Shown: positions 9,800 to 19,284 of the stretch, in pieces
Numbering within the stretch: the first letter of the stretch is position 1
Layout of the letters: each line of letters begins with the position of its first letter
Source: Flavobacterium lutivivi
Lineage (GTDB): Bacteria; Bacteroidota; Bacteroidia; Flavobacteriales; Flavobacteriaceae
Assembly (NCBI RefSeq): GCF_014642275.1
Contig: NZ_BMIM01000002.1
Span: 341,292 to 405,291 of the forward strand
Direction: 5' to 3'
DNA: 64,000 nucleotides
The notes under the pieces: model-generated
What the model saw: only the letters and a program-made list of their open reading frames with translations
What the model was told of the DNA's origin: nothing
Databases searched by the model: none
Program-made: the position numbers and the translations under genes

Positions 9800-11356
9800 A
9801 TGATAAAAAATATCAAATGGATGTTTATTGCTTCACTTGTATTGGCATCCTGTACACAAGATGAAGTAGATTATTCATCAACCGAACCAGAAGTAATTCC
9901 AGAAGCTGGAAGTGCTGATTTTTCAAAATATGTTGCATTAGGAAATTCATTAACTGCAGGATTTAGCGATGGAGCTTTGTTCATTGCAGGGCAAAACAAT
10001 TCATACCCTAAGTTATTAGCAGATCAATTTTCAACTGTTGGTGGTGGCGAATTTAAAATTCCATTCATGAATGATAATTATGGAGGATTATTAGCTGCTG
10101 GAACACCAATACAAGGTGTTAGATTAATATTTAATGGCTCATCACCAGTTCCACTACCTGGAGCAGTTCCCACTACAGATATAACAAATGTTTTAGCTGG
10201 ACCGTTTAACAACATGGGAGTTCCAGGAGCAAAAAGTTTTCATCTATTAGCCAATGGATATGGAAACATTGCTGGAGTTTCTGCAGGTTTAGCAAATCCA
10301 TATTTTGTGCGTTTTGCTTCTTCTCCTTCTACATCAATACTTGCTGATGCATTAGCACAAAGCCCAACGTTTTTCTCTTTATGGATAGGGAATAATGATG
10401 TTTTATCTTATGCCACATCAGGAGGAATAGGAACCAATCAAACAGGAAATCTAAATCCTGCTACTTATGGTTCAAATGATATTACTGATCCAAATGTTTT
10501 TGCAAATGTTTATACAACTTTAACAGATCAATTAACTCAAAACGGAGCAAAAGGTGTTGTAGCCAATATTCCTTATGTTAATACAGTTCCTTTCTTTACA
10601 ACTGTACCAACAAACCCAATTCCAGCTACATCTATACCAGCTTCGAGTTCAGCTCAACTAAATCAATTATTTGGAGCAATCAACCAAATCACAACAGCTT
10701 TGGGTCAACCAAATCGTTTTTCTACTTTAGTTTCAGATGATGGAAACGCAAGTACTGTTGAACCAAACAATCCATTATTGATAATTGATGAAACCCTTCC
10801 TGATTTGTCTAGTGCCATTGCATCAGCGTTAACTCCAGTGTTGGGTTCAACAACGGCTGGCTTCGTTGGAAGTATCTATGGAAAAGCAAGACACGCGGTA
10901 GGAACAGGTAGTAGAGATTATATATTACTAACTACAAGAAGTGTAATTGGAACAACACAACCTGCAGTTCCTGCACCATTCAATGTAAATGGAATTTCTT
11001 ATCCTCTTCAAGACAACAGAGTTTTGACAGCTGCAGAAGTAGCAGAAGTAAAAGCTGCTACAGATGCTTACAACGCTTCAATAAAATCAATTGCTACTAC
11101 AAAAGGATTAGCATTTGTTGATGTTAATGCAATAATGACACAACTTTCAACATCTGGAATTCGTTTTGGAACATTTCATATGACAGCATCTTTTGTTCAA
11201 GGTGGAGCTTTCGGTTTAGATGGTGTACATTTAACAGCTAGAGCTAATGCCTTTGTTGCAAACAAATTTATGGAAGCTATAGAGGCACAATATGGTTCTA
11301 AATTCAAAAAATATAAACCAGAAGATTTCCCATTAAGTTACCCAGCATCATTATAA
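9800..11356 (+). CDS. SGNH/GDSL-hydrolase-like lipoprotein
   Basis: 518 residues with a lipoprotein signal (lipobox LVLASC-T), so probably anchored in the outer membrane. The SGNH blocks can be followed: block I reads ALGNSLTAGF (Asn in place of the usual Asp in GDS), block III is LWIGNNDVL, and block V is DGVHLTARANAF with Asp and His. The presumed catalytic Ser, Asn, Asp and His are therefore all present. It belongs to the large Bacteroidetes type of GDSL-like lipoproteins coupled to a TonB receptor. The substrate cannot be named. It shares a transcript with the receptor and ends at a strong terminator. Confidence 0.85.
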   Translation: MIKNIKWMFIASLVLASCTQDEVDYSSTEPEVIPEAGSADFSKYVALGNSLTAGFSDGALFIAGQNNSYPKLLADQFSTVGGGEFKIPFMNDNYGGLLAAGTPIQGVRLIFNGSSPVPLPGAVPTTDITNVLAGPFNNMGVPGAKSFHLLANGYGNIAGVSAGLANPYFVRFASSPSTSILADALAQSPTFFSLWIGNNDVLSYATSGGIGTNQTGNLNPATYGSNDITDPNVFANVYTTLTDQLTQNGAKGVVANIPYVNTVPFFTTVPTNPIPATSIPASSSAQLNQLFGAINQITTALGQPNRFSTLVSDDGNASTVEPNNPLLIIDETLPDLSSAIASALTPVLGSTTAGFVGSIYGKARHAVGTGSRDYILLTTRSVIGTTQPAVPAPFNVNGISYPLQDNRVLTAAEVAEVKAATDAYNASIKSIATTKGLAFVDVNAIMTQLSTSGIRFGTFHMTASFVQGGAFGLDGVHLTARANAFVANKFMEAIEAQYGSKFKKYKPEDFPLSYPASL

Positions 11357-11376
11357 AAGTTTAATTATAAAGTAAC

Positions 11377-11408
11377 AAAACCCATCCTAAAACACTAGGA
11401 TGGGTTTT
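11377..11408 (+). terminator. Rho-independent terminator after the SGNH lipoprotein gene
   Basis: AAAACCCATCCT and AGGATGGGTTTT form a perfect 12-bp stem around an 8-base loop, followed by GTTTTTT. Confidence 0.9.
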
Positions 11409-11456
11409 GTTTTTTAATAAATATTTAAAAAACACGAGTTTTTTACAAAAAAATTA

Positions 11457-11487
11457 TTGATAATTCAATTTATAAAAATTATCTTTG
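11457..11487 (+). promoter_or_regulatory. Promoter for atpDC
   Basis: TTG at 11457-11459 and TATCTTTG at 11480-11487 are spaced by 20 bp and match the Bacteroidetes -33/-7 promoter. The leader to the atpD ATG is about 60 bp. Confidence 0.7.
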
Positions 11488-11545
11488 CGCTCTGAAAAAA
11501 CAGGTGTTTTTTTTAAACCTAAATAGCTATTAAATAAATACATAA

Positions 11546-13060
<1,515 letters not shown>

Positions 13061-13096
13061 AATCAGTAGGCAGTTATCAGTTTTTAGTAATCAGTT

Positions 13097-13130
13097 ACTA
13101 ATCACTAATCACTAATCACTAATCACTAAG
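13097..13130 (+). repeat. Tandem ACTAATC heptanucleotide repeat between atpD and atpC
   Basis: Four exact copies of ACTAATC (13097-13124) followed by a partial ACTAAG fill the end of the short atpD-atpC spacer and stop 4 bp before the atpC ATG. Related TAATCAG text precedes the array. Confidence 0.85.
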
Positions 13131-13134
13131 AAAT

Positions 13135-13416
13135 ATGATTTTAGAAATAGTATCACCAGAAGCTACATTATTCAAAGGAGAAGTTACATCGGTTACATTG
13201 CCAGGTGTTGATGGTTCGTTTCAAATTTTGAATAACCACGCGCCTATAGTATCCATACTGAAAAATGGTGAAGTTAAAATTACAGCTTCTCGTTTTGATT
13301 TTAATGATAATGTTGAAGCTAAGTTCAATCGCATCAATGACCAGAATTATACATTGTCTATAAACTCTGGAACTATTGAAATGAAAGACAATAAAGTAAT
13401 TGTTTTAGCAGATTAA
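13135..13416 (+). CDS. atpC: F1Fo ATP synthase subunit epsilon (short form)
   Basis: 93 residues covering only the N-terminal beta-sandwich: MILEIVSPEATLFKGEV, TLPGVDGSFQILNNHAP and the following strands. The C-terminal helical hairpin that inhibits ATPase activity in E. coli epsilon is absent. The short form is usual in Bacteroidetes, so this is not a truncation. The central stalk contact with gamma is expected to be kept. It is followed by a terminator. Confidence 0.93.
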   Translation: MILEIVSPEATLFKGEVTSVTLPGVDGSFQILNNHAPIVSILKNGEVKITASRFDFNDNVEAKFNRINDQNYTLSINSGTIEMKDNKVIVLAD

Positions 13417-13437
13417 AACATTTAAAAATAACTTGAG

Positions 13438-13462
13438 AAAGCCAAACATTTTGTTTGGCTTT
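13438..13462 (+). terminator. Rho-independent terminator after atpC
   Basis: AAAGCCAAACA and TGTTTGGCTTT form a perfect 11-bp stem with a TTT loop and a T-rich tail. Confidence 0.9.
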
Positions 13463-13477
13463 TTTTATTTTTGATGA

Positions 13478-14011
13478 ATGGAAGAAAGTAAAAAAGATTT
13501 TGATCTCATAGTTTCTGAAGGAAAATTACCTTTATGGAAAGCTATTATATCTAGTGCATTAATTACTTTAAGTATTTTAATAATATTTTACACATTTCAT
13601 AAAATATATCAGGTTGGATTTAATAATTTGTCAGTAAAATTTCCAGCATCAATGATTAAACTTATTGTATTATCCGCAGGAAGTGGAATTTCGCTTGCTT
13701 TAACAAAAACAATTTTAATTGATATCGAAAACGATAAATTAATATCAAGATATTCAATTGGTTTTTTTTCAAAAGATGTTTTATCAAAAACACCAAATTT
13801 AGAATATGTTTCAGTTTTTTTAGAACCAACAAAAGAACAATTTGAAGTAAATCTTTGGTATAATAAAAACAAACATTACAAGATGTTTGTCTTCGAGAAA
13901 AAAGAAGATGCTTTTGAATTTGGAAAGATGGTGTCATGCAAGCTGAACATCGATTTATTAGACGCAACTGAAAAAGGCAATTTTAAATGGATTGACAAAA
14001 CAGAATTATGA
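13478..14011 (+). CDS. Hypothetical membrane protein upstream of bioF
   Basis: 177 residues with an N-terminal cytoplasmic stretch, two hydrophobic helices (about 20-42 and 58-78) and a soluble C-terminal part containing EPTKEQFEVNLWYNK, which resembles a small PH-like beta domain. No family can be named. Its last 4 bases overlap the bioF start (ATGA), so translation is probably coupled. It starts 15 bp after the atpC terminator, so its promoter must lie in or before that terminator, or it depends on read-through. Confidence 0.75.
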   Translation: MEESKKDFDLIVSEGKLPLWKAIISSALITLSILIIFYTFHKIYQVGFNNLSVKFPASMIKLIVLSAGSGISLALTKTILIDIENDKLISRYSIGFFSKDVLSKTPNLEYVSVFLEPTKEQFEVNLWYNKNKHYKMFVFEKKEDAFEFGKMVSCKLNIDLLDATEKGNFKWIDKTEL

Positions 14012-15153
14012 AACTCCCAAAATCATTACAACAAAAACTACAACAACGTGAAGCAAACAATGCTTTACGAAAGTTGCCAATGCATAACGATTTAGTGGAT
14101 TTTGCTTCTAATGATTATCTAGGTTTCGCCAAGAACGAAGCCATTTTTGACCTTTCACATCAACTATTACTCGATCAAAACCTCAAAATAAATGGGGCAA
14201 CAGGTTCAAGGTTGCTATCAGGAAATCACAAATTGTATCAATTAACGGAAGATTTTATTGCCGACTTTCACCAATCAGAAAGTGCATTAATATTCAATTC
14301 AGGTTATGATGCCAATATTGGTTTTTTTAGTTCTATTCCGCAACGAAATGATATTATTTTGTATGATGAATTATGTCATGCTTCCATTCGTGATGGAATT
14401 CAAATGAGTAATGCAAAAGCATACAAATTCCAGCATAATAATTTAGAAGATTTAGAACGAATACTTCAAAAATATCACACTGAGCTTGTCGAAGTGTATA
14501 TCGTCACAGAAACTGTTTTTTCTATGGATGGTGATAGCCCAAATCTTGAAGAATTAGTTATTTTGTGCGAAAAACATAATTGCTTTTTAGTTGTTGACGA
14601 AGCGCATGCTTTAGGTGTTTTTGGAGAATATGGTCAAGGTTTAGTGCAATTTCATGGTTTACAGGAAAAAGTTTTTGCACGAATTATGACCTTTGGAAAA
14701 GGTTTGGGTTGTCATGGCGCAGCTATTTTAGGAAGTCAAGATTTAAAAAATTATTTAGTCAATTTTGCCCGAAGTTTTATTTACACCACTGCACTTTCGC
14801 CACATTCAGTTGCTACAATTTTAATGGCGTATCAACATTTGAAAACCGAAAAAGAAAGTTTAGAAAAACTAAAATCCAATATTGTTTTCTTTAATAATGA
14901 GAAGCAAATGTTAGGGTTGAAGCCATTTTTTGTTTACAGCAAATCGGCTATACAATGTGCTATTATTCCAGGAAATGAAAAAGTAAAATCCATTGCCAAT
15001 CAACTTCAAGAAAAAGGATTTGATGTAAAACCTATTCTTTCACCAACCGTTCCACAAGGTCAAGAGCGATTGCGTTTTTGTTTGCATTCTTACAATTCAG
15101 AAAAACAAATTTCAGAAGTATTAAAACAACTTTCTTTATCAATTTTCAACTAA
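14008..15153 (+). CDS. bioF: 8-amino-7-oxononanoate synthase BioF
   Basis: PLP enzyme condensing pimeloyl-ACP/CoA with alanine, the first step of the biotin rings. 381 residues. Shows FASNDYLGFA, NGATGSRLLSGNH, FSMDGD, DEAHALGVFGEYGQG and the PLP lysine K231 in TFGKGLGCHG. An unusual in-frame peptide HTELVEV lies before IVTETVFSM and is encoded by a dispersed repeat (14478-14496). The catalytic motifs surround it intact, so the enzyme is probably active. The start overlaps the stop of the upstream membrane protein gene. Confidence 0.96.
   Translation: MKLPKSLQQKLQQREANNALRKLPMHNDLVDFASNDYLGFAKNEAIFDLSHQLLLDQNLKINGATGSRLLSGNHKLYQLTEDFIADFHQSESALIFNSGYDANIGFFSSIPQRNDIILYDELCHASIRDGIQMSNAKAYKFQHNNLEDLERILQKYHTELVEVYIVTETVFSMDGDSPNLEELVILCEKHNCFLVVDEAHALGVFGEYGQGLVQFHGLQEKVFARIMTFGKGLGCHGAAILGSQDLKNYLVNFARSFIYTTALSPHSVATILMAYQHLKTEKESLEKLKSNIVFFNNEKQMLGLKPFFVYSKSAIQCAIIPGNEKVKSIANQLQEKGFDVKPILSPTVPQGQERLRFCLHSYNSEKQISEVLKQLSLSIFN
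14478..14496 (+). repeat. Dispersed palindromic repeat inside bioF (HTELVEV type)
   Basis: CACTGAGCTTGTCGAAGTG is an imperfect palindrome closely related to the element in bioD at 15371-15398, sharing CACTGAGC and TCGAAGTG. It is read in frame as His-Thr-Glu-Leu-Val-Glu-Val. From memory this belongs to a repeat family seen in many bacterial genomes; that was not checked. Confidence 0.75.
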
Positions 15154-15177
15154 TATAAAGTTAAAATCCTTGTGAAC

Positions 15178-15203
15178 TTTGCGCATTCTTTGCGAACTTT
15201 GCG
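15178..15203 (+). repeat. Three TTTGCG repeats in the bioF-bioD spacer
   Basis: TTTGCG occurs at 15178-15183, 15189-15194 and 15198-15203, within the 64-bp spacer before bioD. The copies resemble TTTG-type promoter ends, but this layout also resembles a dispersed intergenic repeat of Flavobacteria. It could supply a promoter for bioD; no proof. Confidence 0.55.
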
Positions 15204-15217
15204 GTTAAATAACAATC

Positions 15218-15859
15218 ATGAAACTATTTATCACAGGAATTGGAACAGATGTAGGCAAAACCGTTGCTTCGGCAATTTGTGTTCAAGCGCTCGAAGCCGA
15301 TTATTGGAAACCTATACAAGCAGGCGATTTAGATAATTCTGATAGCAAAAAGATACAATCTCTCATTTCTTGTCACACTGAGCGCAGTCGAAGTGTCAAA
15401 TCTCAAATTCATAAGAACGCTTATCAACTCAATACGCCAGCAAGTCCACATTATGCTGCTCAATTGGACGGAATTACGATTGATTTAAAAAAAATAATTG
15501 AACCAGAAACCAACAATCATTTGGTTATTGAAGGTGCAGGAGGAATTCTTGTTCCGTTAAATAATAACGATTGTATCATCGATTTAATCCAACCTGATTA
15601 TAAAGTAATCATAGTTTCTCGACATTATCTGGGAAGTATTAATCACACATTGTTAACATTTGAAGCATTAAAAAATCGAAATATTGAAGTTGCTGGAATT
15701 ATTTTCTCTGGAGATGAAAACAAAGCTACTGAAGATATAATTCTTTCAAAAACAAAAGCAAAACTCATAGGAAGAATTGAAAACGAACCTTATTTTGATG
15801 AAAATGTAATTCAGTATTACGCTGATAAGTTTCGTGAAAATCTTTTAAATTTAGAATAA
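15218..15859 (+). CDS. bioD: Dethiobiotin synthetase BioD
   Basis: ATP-dependent closure of the ureido ring of dethiobiotin. 213 residues. The P-loop GIGTDVGKT is at the N-terminus, followed by YWKPIQAGD, TPASPHYAA and VIEGAGGILVPL. Between the WKPIQAG segment and the substrate loop, the peptide CHTERSRSV is encoded by a dispersed repeat (15371-15398) that keeps the frame. All recognised active-site motifs are intact, so activity is likely. It lies between bioF and bioA. Confidence 0.95.
   Translation: MKLFITGIGTDVGKTVASAICVQALEADYWKPIQAGDLDNSDSKKIQSLISCHTERSRSVKSQIHKNAYQLNTPASPHYAAQLDGITIDLKKIIEPETNNHLVIEGAGGILVPLNNNDCIIDLIQPDYKVIIVSRHYLGSINHTLLTFEALKNRNIEVAGIIFSGDENKATEDIILSKTKAKLIGRIENEPYFDENVIQYYADKFRENLLNLE
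15371..15398 (+). repeat. Dispersed palindromic repeat inside bioD (HTERSRSV type)
   Basis: The element contains TGTCACACTGAGCGCAGTCG followed by AAGTGTCA, with arms TGTCACACT and AAGTGTCA. It is translated in frame as CHTERSRSV. The GCGCAG centre differs from the GCTTG centre of the bioF copy. Confidence 0.8.
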
Positions 15860-15949
15860 AGAGAATAGAACATAGAAAATAGAATTTATCTTTGTATTTC
15901 AAACTAGAAAGGTAAAGTCTTTATTCTATTATCTTTCTTCTATTTTCTC
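15860..15949 (+). promoter_or_regulatory. Inverted AT-rich repeats flanking the bioA promoter
   Basis: The spacer holds a left arm rich in AATAGAA at 15860-15884 and a right arm at 15921-15949 whose reverse complement repeats the same AATAGAA words. Between them TATCTTTG at 15887-15894 matches the -7 consensus. The arms could form a stem in the leader of bioA or be a dispersed repeat carrying its own promoter. Confidence 0.55.
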
Positions 15950-15955
15950 AAAAAA

Positions 15956-17227
15956 ATGAACCTATCACAAAAAGACAAACTATACAACTGGCATCCATAT
16001 ACACAACACAAAACAGTTGGACTTTTACCAGCAATTGTCAAAGGAAAAGATGCGTTACTTTGGGATGAAAATGGCAAAGAATACATCGATGCTATTGCGT
16101 CTTGGTGGGTTAATCCGTTTGGACATTCCAATCAAGTTATTGCCGATGCTATTTTTAAGCAATTAACAACTTTGGAACACGTACTTTTTGGAGGATTTAC
16201 TCATAATGTTGCTGTTGAATTAGCAGAAAAATTGCTGTCAATTTTACCCAATAATCAAAAGAAAATATTCTATTCAGATAACGGTTCCACTGCTGTAGAA
16301 GTCGCTATCAAAGTCGCATTGCAATACAATTATAATAAAGGAATTAAAAAGACAAAAATTATTGCTTTTGAAGATGCTTTTCATGGCGACACTTTTGGAG
16401 CTATGGCAGCAAGTGGTATTTCTTTTTTTACAGAAGCTTTCAAAGGTTCGCTATTAGAAGTAACCCGAATTCCAGTTCCAAATAATGAAAACAACAACCA
16501 AGTTTTACAGCAGTTAGAAAATTTGGTTAAAACCAATGATTATGCTGCATTTATTTTCGAACCATTAGTTCTTGGCGCAGCAGGAATGGTCATGTATCCA
16601 CCGGAAGTTTTAAATCAATTAATTGCTATTTGTAAACAAAATAATGTTTTCACAATTGCCGACGAAGTAATGACAGGTTTTGGTAAAACGGGTAAAACTT
16701 TTGCGTGTGATTATTTAGTTGAAAAACCAGATATGATGTGCCTTTCAAAGGCATTAACAGGCGGAACAATTCCCTTGGCAATCACCACGTTTTCTCAAGA
16801 AATCTTCGAAGGTTTTTATGACGATGACACCAATAAAGCGCTTTTTCATGGACATACTTTTACGGCAAACCCAACAGGTTGTGCAGCAGCATTAGCTAGT
16901 ATTTCTCTTTTAGAAAATCATGAAATGCAAGCCAATATACTGCGGATTAATCAATCACACTTAGAATTTGAAAGGAAAATAAAAAATCATCCAAAAGTAA
17001 AAACTACACGTGTACTCGGAGTAATTTTTGCACTAGAAATCAAAACAGAAAGTCAAGAAAGTTACTACGGAACAATGCGTAACAAACTCTATAATTTTTT
17101 TATAGAAAGAGGAATTATTTTGCGACCAGTGGGAAATATTATTTACATTCTACCACCATATATCATCACAAAAAATCAATTGCAAAAAGTATATGCTACT
17201 ATAGAAAAAGCTCTAGAAATAGTGTAA
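15956..17227 (+). CDS. bioA: Adenosylmethionine--8-amino-7-oxononanoate aminotransferase BioA
   Basis: PLP aminotransferase converting KAPA to DAPA with SAM as amino donor. 423 residues. Signatures: NWHPYTQHK at the start, IDAIASWWVNPFGH, YSDNGSTAVEVAIK, DEVMTGFGKTGKTFACDY, and the PLP lysine K265 in CLSKALTGG, then HGHTFTANPTGCAAA. It is the third ring-assembly gene of the cluster; bioB lies 12 kb away on the other strand. Confidence 0.97.
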   Translation: MNLSQKDKLYNWHPYTQHKTVGLLPAIVKGKDALLWDENGKEYIDAIASWWVNPFGHSNQVIADAIFKQLTTLEHVLFGGFTHNVAVELAEKLLSILPNNQKKIFYSDNGSTAVEVAIKVALQYNYNKGIKKTKIIAFEDAFHGDTFGAMAASGISFFTEAFKGSLLEVTRIPVPNNENNNQVLQQLENLVKTNDYAAFIFEPLVLGAAGMVMYPPEVLNQLIAICKQNNVFTIADEVMTGFGKTGKTFACDYLVEKPDMMCLSKALTGGTIPLAITTFSQEIFEGFYDDDTNKALFHGHTFTANPTGCAAALASISLLENHEMQANILRINQSHLEFERKIKNHPKVKTTRVLGVIFALEIKTESQESYYGTMRNKLYNFFIERGIILRPVGNIIYILPPYIITKNQLQKVYATIEKALEIV

Positions 17228-17240
17228 AATATTTTATCTA

Positions 17241-17324
17241 AATCCGTATAATCTGCGTTGAAATCCGCTTCATCAGCGTTCAAAAAAATTAAATCCGTAA
17301 TTTAGCACGCAGATAAAACGGATT
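17241..17324. repeat. 18-bp inverted repeat between bioA and the ketosynthase gene
   Basis: AATCCGTATAATCTGCGT (17241-17258) and ACGCAGATAAAACGGATT (17307-17324) are inverted copies with two mismatches. Further AATCCG and CAGCGTT words lie between and after them. From memory, similar AATCCGT/ATCTGCGT text is dispersed in Bacteroidetes intergenic regions. The element extends the downstream reading frame upstream to 17324, which misleads start prediction. Confidence 0.75.
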
Positions 17325-17353
17325 TGCTAACGCAAAACGCTGATATTTTAATT

Positions 17354-18517
17354 TTGAAACAAAAAATCGCCATAACATCATTAGCATCTATTTCACCATT
17401 AGGGAATTCACCTGATGAAATTTGGCGCAATTATCTTTCAAAACAAACCTTAATTTCGACTAAAAACTTTAACGGAAGAGACCAATTTGTAGTGACAATA
17501 CCTCATGAAGTTAGAAAACAAATTGATGATTTAAGAAAATCTGATAATAAATATAAAGCTCTTGATGAAACGGTTTTAATGGCAATTTTGGTTTCTAGGC
17601 AAGCAATAAAAAAATCTGGTTGGGAACAAGGTGAAGATTTTGGCATCAACATTGGTTCATCTCGCGGGTCAACCCAACTATTTGAAAAATATCACAAAGA
17701 ATTTCTTGAAACGGGCAAAACGTCAACATTGACTTCACCAACAACCACATTAGGAAATATTTCTTCTTGGGTTGCGCATGATTTGAAATCTACAGGAGTT
17801 GAAATTTCTCATTCCATTACTTGTTCAACTGCTTTGCATGCTGTATTGAATGCTGTAGCATGGTTACAATCAGGTTTAGCAAATAAATTTCTCGTTGGCG
17901 GTAGTGAAGCGCCATTAACAGCTTTCACAATTGCGCAAATGCAAGCATTAAAGATTTATTCGAATTCAGAAAATAACGGTTATCCTTGCCTTTCATTCGA
18001 TTTGCAAAAATCTAAAAACACTATGGTTCTTGGTGAAGCTGCGTCGGTTGTCTGTTTAGAACTTGGCGAAAAAGAAAATGCTTTAGCATATATCGAAGGA
18101 ATAGGTTATGCAACAGACGATTTAGAACATAATATTTCCATTTCAGATGAAGCAACTTGTTTTCAAAAATCAATGCAAATGGCTTTGCAAAACACCAAAT
18201 TAGAAGACGTTGATGCCATAGTGATGCACGCACCAGGAACTATAAAAGGCGATTTATCAGAATATAAAGCCATTCAAAATGTTTTTAAAAATGATATGCC
18301 ATTACTTACCACCAATAAATGGAAAATTGGGCATACATTTGGCGCATCAGGAATGTTGAATATGGAACTAGCAATTTTAATGATGAAATACAATCAATTC
18401 ATCGAAGTTCCTTTTGCTGAAAAGCAAACAGAAAGAAAAGAGATTAAAAAAGTTTTAATAAATGCTGTTGGTTTTGGTGGAAATGCCGTGAGTATTCTTT
18501 TGTCAAAAGAGTTTTAA
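17354..18517 (+). CDS. Beta-ketoacyl synthase-like protein in the biotin cluster
   Basis: Thiolase-fold condensing enzyme of about 387 residues. The Cys-His-His triad of KAS I/II is complete: C157 in SITCSTALH, H292 in MHAPGT and H327 in KIGHTFGASG. It is shorter and more divergent than housekeeping FabF. The frame opens at 17324 inside the inverted repeat, giving a meaningless MLTQNADILI; the preferred start is TTG at 17354 (KQKIAITSLASISPLGN), matching where the family fold begins. Because it directly follows bioA, a role in making the pimeloyl precursor is possible. This is inference, and a different fatty-acid or secondary-metabolite role is not excluded. Confidence 0.8.
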   Translation: MKQKIAITSLASISPLGNSPDEIWRNYLSKQTLISTKNFNGRDQFVVTIPHEVRKQIDDLRKSDNKYKALDETVLMAILVSRQAIKKSGWEQGEDFGINIGSSRGSTQLFEKYHKEFLETGKTSTLTSPTTTLGNISSWVAHDLKSTGVEISHSITCSTALHAVLNAVAWLQSGLANKFLVGGSEAPLTAFTIAQMQALKIYSNSENNGYPCLSFDLQKSKNTMVLGEAASVVCLELGEKENALAYIEGIGYATDDLEHNISISDEATCFQKSMQMALQNTKLEDVDAIVMHAPGTIKGDLSEYKAIQNVFKNDMPLLTTNKWKIGHTFGASGMLNMELAILMMKYNQFIEVPFAEKQTERKEIKKVLINAVGFGGNAVSILLSKEF

Positions 18518-18557
18518 TTTAAGTTATCATCTGCAAACTGCGACTGCAAACCGCAAA

Positions 18558-19025
18558 CTATTTCTCAAGTTCTTTCACTTTTTCATAAACGCGATTACTT
18601 TCCCATCCTTTACGAAGTAAGTAATCACAGAATTTTTTTCTTTTTTTCAAATCATTTTTTTCTGTTATAGTTTCCCAATGTTTCTCTGCTAATGTCTCAA
18701 AAGTCATTTCATATTCTTCAAATGGGATTTCATTTAACGCTTTGTTAATTAGATAGTCTGAAATTTTTCTAGCTTTCAATTCGTTTTTAATTCGAATTTT
18801 TCCCCACTTTTTTTGATGAAATTTACTCATTGAAAAAACAGAAGCAAAACGTTCTTCATTCAAAAAATTATTTTCAATCAAATGAACAATTATTTTCTCA
18901 TGTTCCGAAGACTTGATTTGTAATTCAAAAAGCTTATCTAAAACTTCTTGATGACATCGTTCTTGATAGGAACAATAGTATTCTAATTTCTTTTTAAAAT
19001 CTTCTAATGAAAAATCTTTTGACAT
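18558..19025 (-). CDS. recX: Regulatory protein RecX
   Basis: 155 residues, the usual size, made of three three-helix repeats typical of RecX, with signature stretches YCSYQERCHQEVLDKL, LIENNFLNEERFA, KFHQKKWGKIRIKNEL and FCDYLLRKGWESNRVYEKV. RecX modulates RecA filaments. No recA lies nearby. It is transcribed toward the ketosynthase gene, converging with it across 40 bp. Confidence 0.93.
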   Translation of the reverse strand: MSKDFSLEDFKKKLEYYCSYQERCHQEVLDKLFELQIKSSEHEKIIVHLIENNFLNEERFASVFSMSKFHQKKWGKIRIKNELKARKISDYLINKALNEIPFEEYEMTFETLAEKHWETITEKNDLKKRKKFCDYLLRKGWESNRVYEKVKELEK

Positions 19026-19174
19026 AAAAATACAAGCGTCTTTTTTTCAAAAATAGGGATAAAAATTGAACGAATTTACAGAGAAAATTGTAGGTCAATC
19101 AGTTAAAAAAATAAATCGAAGTAGAAATGTTAATAAATATTAATTAATATTTACATTAACTTAAAGTAAAGTAG

Positions 19175-19204
19175 TTGTTTTTTAGTAATTTAGAAGTAAA
19201 TTTG
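19175..19204 (+). promoter_or_regulatory. Promoter for the 1776-residue T9SS protein
   Basis: TTG at 19175-19177 and TAAATTTG at 19197-19204 are spaced by 19 bp, a good -33/-7 pair with a leader of about 75 bp. A second TACTTTTG at 19273-19280 lies only 4 bp before the ATG and is less likely to be used. The rest of the 19026-19284 spacer is plain AT-rich DNA. Confidence 0.6.
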
Positions 19205-19284
19205 TAGCCCCAAAACTATGGTTAAATCTTTGTTTTTTAGGGAATTGTTTTGAAGAGTGAATTGAACTGACATACTTTTGATTT

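Noticed and set aside
13097-13130. CRISPR-like array
   Set aside because: Units are 7 bp with no spacers; it is a simple tandem repeat. No CRISPR array was seen elsewhere.
19273-19280. TACTTTTG as the main promoter of the 1776-residue gene
   Set aside because: It lies only 4 bp before the ATG, which would place the transcript start in the coding region; the -33/-7 pair at 19175-19204 is better.
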